From positions 4,340,001-4,404,000 of the forward strand of contig OZ244725.1 of assembly GCA_965219305.1 (NCBI GenBank): a DNA stretch of 64,000 nucleotides. The letters run 5' to 3'. The translations under genes were made by a program, and so were the position numbers. Under the pieces are notes generated by a model. That model did no database searches, was not told where the DNA came from, and worked only from the letters and a program-made list of their open reading frames with translations. Origin of the DNA: DATHTS01 sp965219305. Lineage in GTDB: Bacteria; Acidobacteriota; Blastocatellia; Pyrinomonadales; Pyrinomonadaceae. Shown in pieces: positions 34,609-42,087 of the stretch. Each line of letters opens with the position of its first letter. Position 1 is the stretch's first letter.

Positions 34609-36120
34609 CTAAAATCCGTTTCGCATCTGCGCGCTTCTTCCCGCCAACGCCCAACGGCTTATTTTGTTATTTTGTTCGGTTTTCGCGCCGCCGCTTTTTT
34701 GTTTATCCGAAAACGCCAACGCCGAAGCGATTAACGCCATATCGCGCAAAGTTTCGTCGGTTTCTTTTTCCTTTCTTCGCTCGAAAAAACGCCCGATAAA
34801 TCCGGTGTCGAGTTTTCCGCTGATAAATTCTTCGTCTTCGATTATTTCGCGGAAAAACGGCAGAGTCGTTTTGATTCCGCCGACTTCATATTCTTGCAAA
34901 GCGCGGCGCATACGGTCAATCGCTTCGGCGCGGTTTCTGCCGTAAGTTGCCAGTTTCGAGATCATCGGATCGTAATAGATCGAAACTTCCGCGCCTTCGT
35001 AAATTCCGCCGTCGTCGCGCACGCCGTTGCCGTGCGGCAAGCTGAGTTTCGTGATTTTTCCCGGCGACGGCAGGAAATTATTTTCCGGGTCTTCGGCATA
35101 GACGCGGCATTCTATCGCGTGTCCGTCCCAACTAATATCGTCCTGCGTAAATGAAAGTTTTTCGCCCCACGCGACCAAAATCTGCTCGCGCACGAGATCA
35201 ATTCCGGTAACTAATTCCGTAACGGGATGTTCGACCTGCAGGCGCGTGTTCATCTCCAAAAAATAAAACGATCTGTCTAAATCCGAGACGAGAAATTCGA
35301 CCGTTCCCGCGCCGACGTAATTTACTGCTTTGGCGACTTTTATCGCCGCTTCGCCCATTTTTTCGCGTAATTCAGCATCATTAATCGGCGACGGACATTC
35401 TTCGACGACTTTTTGATGACGGCGTTGAATCGAACATTCGCGTTCGCCGAGATGGACGTGATTGCCGTGCGTGTCGCTGAAAATCTGAATTTCGATATGA
35501 CGCGGGCGAACGATAGCTTTTTCGACATAAACCGCCGCATCGCCGAAACTCGCCAACGCTTCGGACTGCGCGGCTTCGAGCGCGTTTTTTAAATCGCCCG
35601 CGTTTTCGACAAGGCGCATTCCTTTTCCGCCGCCGCCCGCCGATGCTTTTAACATTACGGGAAAACCGTATTCTTCGGCGACTTTTAACGCTTCTTCGGC
35701 GTTATTTAAAGGTTCGACAGTTCCGGGAACGACCGGAACGTCGGCTTCGATTGCCAATTTCCGCGCCGACATTTTTCCGCCCATCGCGTCCATCGCGTTG
35801 GGCGACGGTCCGATAAATTTTATTTTTCGATTTGTAACTTCACGGACGAAATCGGCATTTTCCGAAAGAAAACCGTAACCCGGATGAATCGCTTCTGCGC
35901 CGGATTTTTCGGCGACTTCGATAATTTTTTCCCAGACGAGATAACTTTCGTTCGACGGTGCGGGACCGATAAAATACGCTTCGTCCGCCATACGAACGTG
36001 CAGCGCATCTTTGTCGGCTTCCGAATAGACGGCGACGGTTGAAATGTTCATATCGCGGCACGCGCGAATTACGCGGCAGGCGATTTCTCCGCGATTGGCG
36101 ATTAATATTTTCTTGAACAT
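34609..36120 (-). CDS. accC: Biotin carboxylase subunit of an acyl-CoA carboxylase
   Basis: ATP-dependent carboxylation of biotin, the first half-reaction of acetyl- or propionyl-CoA carboxylase. The 503-residue protein shows FKKILIANRGEIACRVIRA, the ATP-grasp loop KASAGGGGKGMR, ECSIQRRHQKVVEE, and EMNTRLQVEHPVTELVTG. It ends with an extra segment of about 50 residues but no biotin-carrier domain. The length matches propionyl-CoA carboxylase subunits as well as AccC. The methylmalonyl-CoA mutase gene at 44429 is compatible with a propionyl-CoA role, but the two are not in one operon. Confidence 0.93.
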   Translation of the reverse strand: MFKKILIANRGEIACRVIRACRDMNISTVAVYSEADKDALHVRMADEAYFIGPAPSNESYLVWEKIIEVAEKSGAEAIHPGYGFLSENADFVREVTNRKIKFIGPSPNAMDAMGGKMSARKLAIEADVPVVPGTVEPLNNAEEALKVAEEYGFPVMLKASAGGGGKGMRLVENAGDLKNALEAAQSEALASFGDAAVYVEKAIVRPRHIEIQIFSDTHGNHVHLGERECSIQRRHQKVVEECPSPINDAELREKMGEAAIKVAKAVNYVGAGTVEFLVSDLDRSFYFLEMNTRLQVEHPVTELVTGIDLVREQILVAWGEKLSFTQDDISWDGHAIECRVYAEDPENNFLPSPGKITKLSLPHGNGVRDDGGIYEGAEVSIYYDPMISKLATYGRNRAEAIDRMRRALQEYEVGGIKTTLPFFREIIEDEEFISGKLDTGFIGRFFERRKEKETDETLRDMALIASALAFSDKQKSGGAKTEQNNKISRWALAGRSAQMRNGF

Positions 36121-36125
36121 AATTC

Positions 36126-36174
36126 CGTGAGTTCAAAGTTTTAATAGTTTGACTTTAAACCTTAAACTTTGAAC
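36126..36174. repeat. Heptad hairpin between accC and the next gene
   Basis: GTTCAAAGTTTTA (36131-36143) and TTAAACTTTGAAC (36162-36174) pair in 12 of 13 positions. The intervening bases keep the 7-bp period (gttttaa, actttaa, accttaa). The stop codon of the upstream minus-strand gene (36175) directly abuts it. Confidence 0.75.
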
Positions 36175-36465
36175 TTATTCGAGCATTGAATTCCCGTGAT
36201 TTTTGGGATCATAACGAACGCCGACGCTTGCGCCTTCGGCGTATTTTGCGCCGTCAGCGAGTTGGTTTTTCGATAAAATTTCCGAAGATTCAAATTCTAC
36301 GCCTTGCACGAAATAGAAATAATGAGCGACGGTTTCGCCGCTTTCTAAAATTTCGGTTTCGGTGATTGTTCCGTCTGTAATGCGACCTTTTTCGCGTAGA
36401 AATGCTATGCGTTGTGCATTTAGATCAACTTCGTCTTTTTTTTTGAACCTATCGAAAAATCCCAT
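36175..36465 (-). CDS. Small protein resembling DUF3592-type domains
   Basis: Protein of 96 residues: a basic N-terminus (MGFFDRFKKKDEVD), then a beta-rich core with GRITDGTITETEILESG and HYFYFVQGVEFESSE, and a C-terminal VGVRYDPKNHGNSML. The pattern (GTITE...YDP.NP) recalls DUF3592, but without the membrane helices usual there. Function is unknown. It follows the PGPGW-type gene by two bases and lies in the same operon. Confidence 0.6.
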   Translation of the reverse strand: MGFFDRFKKKDEVDLNAQRIAFLREKGRITDGTITETEILESGETVAHYFYFVQGVEFESSEILSKNQLADGAKYAEGASVGVRYDPKNHGNSMLE

Positions 36466-36467
36466 TT

Positions 36468-36893
36468 CTAATCTAAAACTAACGGCGGTTTGTTAAAACG
36501 TGTGCGTAATTTGTTTATCGAATTCTGAATTGACGGACGTTTGATAATTCTCGCTTCAATCGGGCGTTTTCCGGGAATATCAAGCATAATCAAACCCAGC
36601 AAAATCGTTAAAAATCCTTGTCCCGGAACGCCGGGAAGCGACAGTGCGATGCCGAGCAAAACTAAAAATACGCCGAAGATATTTTTCAAAATTACCGCGC
36701 CCCAACGCACGATCCACGGTTTTCCGGGCATAAACTCGGGATTATAATGCGAACTGAAATAGTCGGCGGGAATATTTATCATCACCACCGCAATCGCGCC
36801 AAAGCTAAATGCTAACGAAAGCAAAAATATGCCGACACCGAACAAAATCTGCGTCAGCGTTAAATTTGCCCAAAATTCAGACAACCACTGCAT
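36468..36893 (-). CDS. Membrane protein of the PGPGW type
   Basis: Protein of 141 residues with an N-terminal helix (LTQILFGVGIFLLSLAFSFG), further helices, and a core with PGVPGQGFLTILLGLIMLDIPG, close to the PGPGW repeat signature. A basic end (RIIKRPSIQNSINKLRTRF) is probably cytoplasmic. Function is unknown. It starts six bases after the phospholipid synthase gene stop and is in its operon. Confidence 0.75.
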   Translation of the reverse strand: MQWLSEFWANLTLTQILFGVGIFLLSLAFSFGAIAVVMINIPADYFSSHYNPEFMPGKPWIVRWGAVILKNIFGVFLVLLGIALSLPGVPGQGFLTILLGLIMLDIPGKRPIEARIIKRPSIQNSINKLRTRFNKPPLVLD

Positions 36894-36899
36894 AAAAAT

Positions 36900-37580
36900 T
36901 TACGAAACTACCGGCTCTTCGATCTCCAAACTTTCTTTGTCCTCGACAGTTTCCGTTTCTTCCATCTTTCTGAAACCTTTCCACGTGTAGAACATCCGGT
37001 GAATAAAAGTCCACATCGAACCGATCGCTAAAACCCACAAAACTTGCGGCATACGGTTGGCAAAAAACGAAGTTGACGACGGAAAAGTCGAAAATGCGCC
37101 GATCATCAATAAAACGAGTCTTTCCGGTCTTTGCAAAAAACCGATGTTCGACTTTACGCCGAGCGATTCGGAACGCGCCGTAACGTAGCTGACCATCACC
37201 GAACCCATCATTCCTAAACCTGCCAAAAACACATTTGTCACCGAACGCTGCGGCGTGTTCGAAGCGTAAAAAACCATTATTCCGATGAACGCGATCATAT
37301 CGGAAATGCGGTCGAGTGAGGAATCTAAGAAACCGCCGAAGCGTGTTACTCTGCCGGTTAGACGCGCCACATTTCCGTCGAGCATATCGAAAACGCTGGC
37401 GACGAGCATCACGAGTCCGGCGTAGAAAAATTCTCCCAAACCAAACAAAAGTCCGCACGCGACGCTGATGCAAACGCCGATTACGGTGAGGACGTTCGGA
37501 TGAACGCCGCCGTAAGCCAACCGCTCAACCATCACGTCAATTATTCTTTTCGCGCCTCGTCCGAGACTTGCTCCAAACAT
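36900..37580 (-). CDS. CDP-alcohol phosphatidyltransferase family protein
   Basis: Integral membrane enzyme of 226 residues that transfers a phosphatidyl group from CDP-diacylglycerol to an alcohol. The family signature D(x)2DG(x)2AR(x)8G(x)3D(x)3D is seen as DMLDGNVARLTG...GGFLDSSLDR. Hydrophobic helices follow, and the C-terminus is acidic (VEDKESLEIEEP). The alcohol (glycerol phosphate, inositol phosphate or other) cannot be told from sequence. The N-terminus lies directly next to a heptad element. Confidence 0.88.
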   Translation of the reverse strand: MFGASLGRGAKRIIDVMVERLAYGGVHPNVLTVIGVCISVACGLLFGLGEFFYAGLVMLVASVFDMLDGNVARLTGRVTRFGGFLDSSLDRISDMIAFIGIMVFYASNTPQRSVTNVFLAGLGMMGSVMVSYVTARSESLGVKSNIGFLQRPERLVLLMIGAFSTFPSSTSFFANRMPQVLWVLAIGSMWTFIHRMFYTWKGFRKMEETETVEDKESLEIEEPVVS

Positions 37581-37584
37581 TACT

Positions 37585-37653
37585 TCAGTTATCAGTTATC
37601 AGTTATCAGTCGTCAGTTTCAGAGTTTGATAACTGATAACTGATAACTGACTA
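37585..37653. repeat. Heptad hairpin between the phosphatidyltransferase gene and greA
   Basis: Three exact agttatc units on the left (37585-37607) and three inverted gataact units on the right (37628-37650) form a perfect 23-bp stem with a 20-base loop. The TAG stop codon of greA (37651-37653) lies directly against the right arm. This is the cleanest example of the family. Confidence 0.93.
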
Positions 37654-38121
37654 CTGTTTTTGATCGTGAATCGTCGTCAATTCGCTGATCTCGAAATTCC
37701 GAAACCCTTTCGGCGTTGTAACTCTTGCTTCATCGCCTTCTTTTTTGCCCATCAACGCCTGACCGATCGGTGAAACCGTCGAGATCAAACCCTTGTCGGG
37801 ATCGCTTTCTTCGCTCGTTACCAATTTATAAGTGATTTCTTCTTCGCGGTCGAGATCGTAAAGCAAAACCGTCGAACCGTAAGCGACCGAATCCGTCGGA
37901 ATTTTTGCCAGATCAATTGATTCGACTTCGCTCAGACGCTGGCGAAGTTGGCTGATTCGCGCCGATGTCATTGATTGGCGTTCAAGCGCGGCTTTGTATT
38001 CCGCATTTTCACGCAGATCGCCGAATTCCCGCGCTTTTTGAATTTCCTGCGGGATTGAGTGGTGCATTTGTTCTTCAAGATGTTCTAATTCTGCCTGAAG
38101 TTTTTTTCTGATTTCTTCCAT
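37651..38121 (-). CDS. greA: Transcription elongation factor GreA
   Basis: Rescues backtracked RNA polymerase by stimulating transcript cleavage. The coiled-coil domain (LQAELEHLEEQM, ISQLRQRLSEVESID) and the acidic tip GDLRENAEYKAALERQ are typical. The globular C-terminal domain has the SPIGQALMGKKEGDE block. Length from the ATG 38121 is 156 residues. The longer frame starting at 38145 adds MDFRLKRT, which is encoded by a heptad repeat and is not part of the family. The stop lies at the other heptad element. Confidence 0.95.
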   Translation of the reverse strand: MEEIRKKLQAELEHLEEQMHHSIPQEIQKAREFGDLRENAEYKAALERQSMTSARISQLRQRLSEVESIDLAKIPTDSVAYGSTVLLYDLDREEEITYKLVTSEESDPDKGLISTVSPIGQALMGKKEGDEARVTTPKGFRNFEISELTTIHDQKQ

Positions 38122-38127
38122 AGTTCT

Positions 38128-38202
38128 TTTGAGTCTAAAGTCCATTGTCTAAAGTCCAAAGTCATAAATCAAACCGACTTTGAAGTTTGGATTTTGAACT
38201 CC
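38128..38202. repeat. Heptad repeat between greA and pfkA
   Basis: Units gtctaaa, gtccatt, gtctaaa, gtccaaa, gtcataa follow each other every 7 bp (38134-38167), with a degenerate opposite arm (gactttg, aagtttg, gattttg) to 38198. The arms pair imperfectly. Confidence 0.75.
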
Positions 38203-38211
38203 GGGACGAAA

Positions 38212-39309
38212 TTATAATTTCGATTCCTGCGGCGCGGCAAATGAGATGCCGATGTCGCGTGCCGAGCGAACGAGTTGACCGTCAATCGGAACGGTTTTTT
38301 CGTTGGCGATTGATTCTGCAAGCGGGACATTTACGACTTGTCCGGCTTGCAATGCGACCATTTTTCCTTCCTGACCGTTTGCCAGAGCGCGGACGGCACA
38401 CGCGCCGAAATTCGTCGCTAACATTCTATCAAAAGCATTCGGACTTCCGCCTCTCTGTAAATGTCCTAAAACAACACAGCGCGCTTCTTTGTCGGTATTT
38501 GCTTCAATTTTGTGCCGCAGATAATCACCGATTCCGCCGAGACGCGGCGCAGTTTGGTCGTCGCCGGAAAATTTGTAGATTTCCGCGCCGCCGACTTCTT
38601 TTGCGCCTTCCGCAACGACGATGTTCGTAAACTGCGAGCCGCTTTTCTCGCGTTCTTTAACCTTATTGATGATAGCATCGAACGAAAAGGGAATTTCCGG
38701 TATTAAAATTACGTCCGCGCTTCCGGCAAGTCCGGCGTGAAGCGCAATCCAACCAGTATGTCTGCCCATTACTTCCAAAATCATTACGCGGTCGTGTGAT
38801 GCGGCTGTCGTGTGCAGACGATCTAATGCTTCGGTCGCAATATCAATCGCCGTCATAAATCCGAACGTTAATTCCGTCGCCGCCAGATCGTTGTCAATCG
38901 TCTTCGGAACGCCGATTACGGGAAAACCGCGTTTATAAAATTGTTCGGCAATCGCCAGCGTTCCTTCGCCGCCGACAACAACTAATGCTTCGATTCCCAA
39001 TTTTGTAAGATTTTCGAGCGATTCATCTAAAATTTCTTTCGGATAAGTCGGTTTCCCGTCAACGAATTTGCAGAAACTTCCCGTGTTGCGCGTGCCGAGA
39101 ATCGTTCCGCCGCGCGGCAAAAGACCGCTGACCGATTTCGTAGTCAATTTGCGCGTTTTCGTTGCGCCGATGATGCCTTCAAAACTATCTTCGATGCCGA
39201 CAACTTTCATATCGAAGCCGCGCACCGCTGTTCTGACGACCGCGCGAATAACTGCATTTAATCCCGGCGCATCACCGCCTCCCGTTACTATACCTATCTG
39301 TTTATACAT
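38212..39309 (-). CDS. pfkA: 6-phosphofructokinase
   Basis: Phosphorylates fructose 6-phosphate in glycolysis. From the ATG at 39309 (MYKQIGIVTGGGDAPG) the protein has 365 residues. Conserved blocks: GGGDAPGLNAVIRA, GGEGTLAIAEQ, PKTIDNDLAATELTFGF, and MGRHTGWIALHAGL. The phosphate-donor region has Gly in GGEGT (as in ATP enzymes) combined with Lys in PKTIDND (as in group III and pyrophosphate enzymes). ATP is the likely donor. A longer frame upstream passes through a hairpin and has no family support. Confidence 0.94.
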   Translation of the reverse strand: MYKQIGIVTGGGDAPGLNAVIRAVVRTAVRGFDMKVVGIEDSFEGIIGATKTRKLTTKSVSGLLPRGGTILGTRNTGSFCKFVDGKPTYPKEILDESLENLTKLGIEALVVVGGEGTLAIAEQFYKRGFPVIGVPKTIDNDLAATELTFGFMTAIDIATEALDRLHTTAASHDRVMILEVMGRHTGWIALHAGLAGSADVILIPEIPFSFDAIINKVKEREKSGSQFTNIVVAEGAKEVGGAEIYKFSGDDQTAPRLGGIGDYLRHKIEANTDKEARCVVLGHLQRGGSPNAFDRMLATNFGACAVRALANGQEGKMVALQAGQVVNVPLAESIANEKTVPIDGQLVRSARDIGISFAAPQESKL

Positions 39310-39311
39310 AA

Positions 39312-39351
39312 CAAAAGAGTTCTCAAAGTCAGATTCTACTTTAAGAACTCT
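39312..39351 (-). terminator. Hairpin between ctpA and pfkA, next to the pfkA start
   Basis: AGAGTTCT (39316-39323) and AGAACTCT (39344-39351) form an eight-base stem. On the minus strand, TTTTG follows immediately, only a few bases before the pfkA ATG. It may terminate ctpA, or hold the pfkA leader. Confidence 0.4.
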
Positions 39352-39384
39352 AAAACCGCTAAATTCCAAATAAAATTATAACGA

Positions 39385-41019
39385 TTATTTAACACCCATC
39401 AAATTTTTGTCCAGCAAATTTTTCGCTTCCGGCACGGCATCAATCGCTTTTAAAATTTGCGGATCGGTTTCAAGCAATGCCTGTTGTCCCGCTTCGGTCG
39501 AATATTTTGACGTAGCGATTTCGGCGCGCAGACGTGATTTTGCAAATTGCTTTTCCGCGTTCAGATTTGCCGCCGACAAACCGCTCTGTTTATCGTTAGC
39601 CGTAAATTTGACGAATGCGTCAAATAATTTGTCGTCAACCGCGAACTCATTCGGCGTAAGCGAGAGTTTGAAATTTTGCTTGTCTGCTTTGTAATTCTCG
39701 AGTCCGGCGATTTTTCCCGCAGCAAGTTGACGCGTAAAGAAAAACGCCGCATCGGAAATTCTCAAACGTGCTTGATTAAAAGCTAAACCCGGAGCTTTTA
39801 AATCCGGTTCGATGCCGCGCCCGCCGTAAAACACTCTGCCGCCCGCTGTTTTTACCGGACTGCCCGAAGGCTTCGGTTCGGTGCTTGCTCCGTCTTCATC
39901 TTCCGCGCCGTGATGCGTGTAATAATCGTAAATCGAACCGTTCGAGTAATCTCTCTGGAGCGAACGACCGTAAGGCGTATAATAACGCGCCGTCGTCAAT
40001 GTCAAACCCGTTCCGTATTTCATCGGAAAAACTCTCTGCACCAGACCTTTTCCGAAGCTGTCCGAACCGACGATAATTGCCCGCCCGTAATCCTGCAACG
40101 CTCCCGAAACTATTTCCGAAGCCGAAGCCGAACCGCCGTTTATCATCACAACCATCGGGAAATCACTCATTTTGCCGCCGATTGTTTTCAATTCTCTTAC
40201 GTCGGAATACTCCGTTCTTCCTTTAACGGAAACAACCGTTTTGCCGCGTTCGATAAAGCGACTGACAACTTCCGTCGCCTGATTCAGCAAACCGCCGGGA
40301 TTGTTCCGCAGATCGAGAACGAGATTTTTCATTCCCGCTTCCTGTAAATCCGCAACAGCTTTGTCTAACTCACTCGCCGTAGTTTCTTGAAATCCGCCGA
40401 CCAAACCGACATATCCGGTCGTGTCGTTGAGCATAAAATAGTTGCGAATCGAAGGAAGCGGAACGCCGCCGCGCGTGATCGTTAATTCGACCGGATTTTT
40501 CTCGCCTGCGCGTTCAAATTGAATTGTAACAGGCGTTCCCTGTTCGCCGCGCACGTTTTTCGACACCTCCGAACTCGACCAATCTTTTGCCTCTTTGCCG
40601 TCCACAAGGAGAAATCTGTCGCCGTAATGCACACCGGCTTTGTCGGCGGGCGTGCCGGGAATCACCGATGACACGTAAACTCCGTCCCGGTGCTGAATAA
40701 TCGAAACGCCGATGCCGAAAAATCTCGAAGATTGATCTTCGTAAAGTTTACGAAACTCTTCCGCCGTAAAAAACGACGAGTGCGGATCGAGTGTGAATAA
40801 CATTCCCTGAATCGAACTCTTTGTAATTTCCTCGTGATTAATCACACCCGCGTAATCCGCATCAATCGTATCCAACGCTTCACGATAATCTCCTACGATT
40901 TTCGATGTTGTCAGAGTTGTATCAGCCGAAGTTGTTACCGACATCCTCCCGAAAACGCCGCCGAATACTGCGCCTAAAGTTACAACCAACAGAGCAATTA
41001 TCCAAAATTTTTTTTTCAT
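39385..41019 (-). CDS. ctpA: S41-family carboxyl-terminal processing protease
   Basis: Periplasmic protease of 544 residues with a membrane anchor or signal (1-24). A PDZ domain lies around 110-200 (IQHRDGVYVSSVIPGTPADKAGVHYGD, broken here by residue count). The catalytic domain has LRNNPGGLLNQATE and the Ser/Lys dyad in GGSASASEIVSGAL and SDSFGKGLVQ. Such proteases trim or degrade envelope proteins by their C-termini. The ATG 41019 is chosen over the GTG immediately upstream. It is the first gene of a possible pair with pfkA. Confidence 0.93.
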   Translation of the reverse strand: MKKKFWIIALLVVTLGAVFGGVFGRMSVTTSADTTLTTSKIVGDYREALDTIDADYAGVINHEEITKSSIQGMLFTLDPHSSFFTAEEFRKLYEDQSSRFFGIGVSIIQHRDGVYVSSVIPGTPADKAGVHYGDRFLLVDGKEAKDWSSSEVSKNVRGEQGTPVTIQFERAGEKNPVELTITRGGVPLPSIRNYFMLNDTTGYVGLVGGFQETTASELDKAVADLQEAGMKNLVLDLRNNPGGLLNQATEVVSRFIERGKTVVSVKGRTEYSDVRELKTIGGKMSDFPMVVMINGGSASASEIVSGALQDYGRAIIVGSDSFGKGLVQRVFPMKYGTGLTLTTARYYTPYGRSLQRDYSNGSIYDYYTHHGAEDEDGASTEPKPSGSPVKTAGGRVFYGGRGIEPDLKAPGLAFNQARLRISDAAFFFTRQLAAGKIAGLENYKADKQNFKLSLTPNEFAVDDKLFDAFVKFTANDKQSGLSAANLNAEKQFAKSRLRAEIATSKYSTEAGQQALLETDPQILKAIDAVPEAKNLLDKNLMGVK

Positions 41020-41388
41020 CACTTACAACTAAAAATTCCAACGAAATTATAACACAAACCAAAAACTTCTATGTGCGAAAATGCCGACACGCAAACTATA
41101 TTTTATACGCGAAGTTTGTTTTAATTGTTATTAAACAAAAAAACGCGTCGGGTTAAAAAACGTGACCGACGCAGCGCAAACACATATTTATATAAAATAA
41201 GCGGTTAATGTCTCTCAATAAATGAAACACTGCGCTTTTAAAACAATACGGCGTGAACTAAAGATTTACCGGAAAAACCTATTTTTTAATTTCTAGGATT
41301 TACTGCGGAAAGAGTCTTGCGTTTCATTGAATTTGAAACATAATGAATGCAGTAGTTTACAAAACCAAAGAATCTTAACCGGAACAAA
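41020..41388. other. Intergenic region between ctpA and the small Cys protein
   Basis: No gene is supported in this 369-bp stretch. It holds the minus-strand terminator at 41134-41172. The part next to 41020 should hold the promoter of ctpA. The remainder is AT-rich. Confidence 0.6.
41134..41172 (-). terminator. Factor-independent terminator of the small Cys gene
   Basis: GCGTCGG (41145-41151) pairs with CCGACGC (41166-41172). Read on the minus strand the stem is followed by a T-rich run (the A-run at 41136-41143). It ends the transcript coming from 41652. Confidence 0.82.
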
Positions 41389-41652
41389 TTAAACTTCTGC
41401 CATTATCGGGTTAACCGTCGGCGGATAATAAAAAGGTCCTTTTGTTTCCAGAGTTTCTGCATTGAATTTCTTCCGTGCGCCGCAATTTATGCAAACGCGG
41501 TAAGAACCGCCGCGATTTGAAAAAGGTCGGCTCAACTGCGGATGCCAGCAACCTAATAATTTATGTATCAAACCGATTTTCTTTCCGAAAGCTCCATTTG
41601 TTTTGTCCAACATTTTTTCGGCGATAATTGCCTGATCTAAAACTGTTTGCAT
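41389..41652 (-). CDS. Small protein with HxxLGCWH and CINCG motifs
   Basis: Protein of 87 residues. The middle has LGCWHPQLSRPFSNRGGSYR and then CINCGARKKFN, followed by GPFYYPP. The CxxC plus nearby Cys/His residues suggest a metal site. I associate the pattern (CWH...LSRPF...YR.C..CGAR..F) with small conserved proteins of Acidobacteriota, from memory only. A strong AAGGAG ribosome site lies seven bases before the ATG. Function is unknown. Confidence 0.8.
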   Translation of the reverse strand: MQTVLDQAIIAEKMLDKTNGAFGKKIGLIHKLLGCWHPQLSRPFSNRGGSYRVCINCGARKKFNAETLETKGPFYYPPTVNPIMAEV

Positions 41653-42087
41653 ATTAAACTCCTTAGTTGAATTAATTTGTTACAACTCGTAGATATTAAA
41701 TTCTTTTGTCTTTCTGCAAACTTAAAATGACTCTTTTACAAATTCTTGGGAAATGAGTTGTTAATTTGCCGTTGTAACCTATATAAACTCTTTTAATGAT
41801 GATGCTTAATCCGAACTTCCGCGTGATTTCATCTTACGTTTTAGACTTACGGAATAACAACATCTGAAATTTGCGGTGCAAACAATATGCCAAACATTAG
41901 TTTGTATTGATTTGTTAAATAAAGTGATAATTCTATTTAACAAATCATATTTGTTAAATAGAATTTATTTGGTGTTTTCTCGGTTTTAGCAACTTTTTAA
42001 CCCGAGTGTCGAATGATAACGAAAATGATTTTACCGGAAAAATCTGCTGACTTTATTGCGGGAGATTTATTTTTCTGTATTAACAGA
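41653..42087. other. Intergenic region with a long perfect palindrome
   Basis: This 435-bp gap has no supported gene. Its notable content is the palindrome at 41929-41965, with a further copy of TTTGTTAAATA at 41911. The upstream part would hold the promoter of the small Cys gene. Confidence 0.6.
41929..41965. repeat. Perfect 17-bp inverted repeat
   Basis: Left arm 41929-41945 (AATTCTATTTAACAAAT) and right arm 41949-41965 pair completely across CAT. The sequence TTTGTTAAATA recurs at 41911-41921. AT-rich stems like this without a T-tract are weak terminators, so an operator for a dimeric protein is an alternative. Confidence 0.85.

Noticed and set aside
38122..38145. MDFRLKRT extension of GreA
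   Set aside because: It is encoded by a heptad repeat and GreA proteins begin at the coiled coil just after it.
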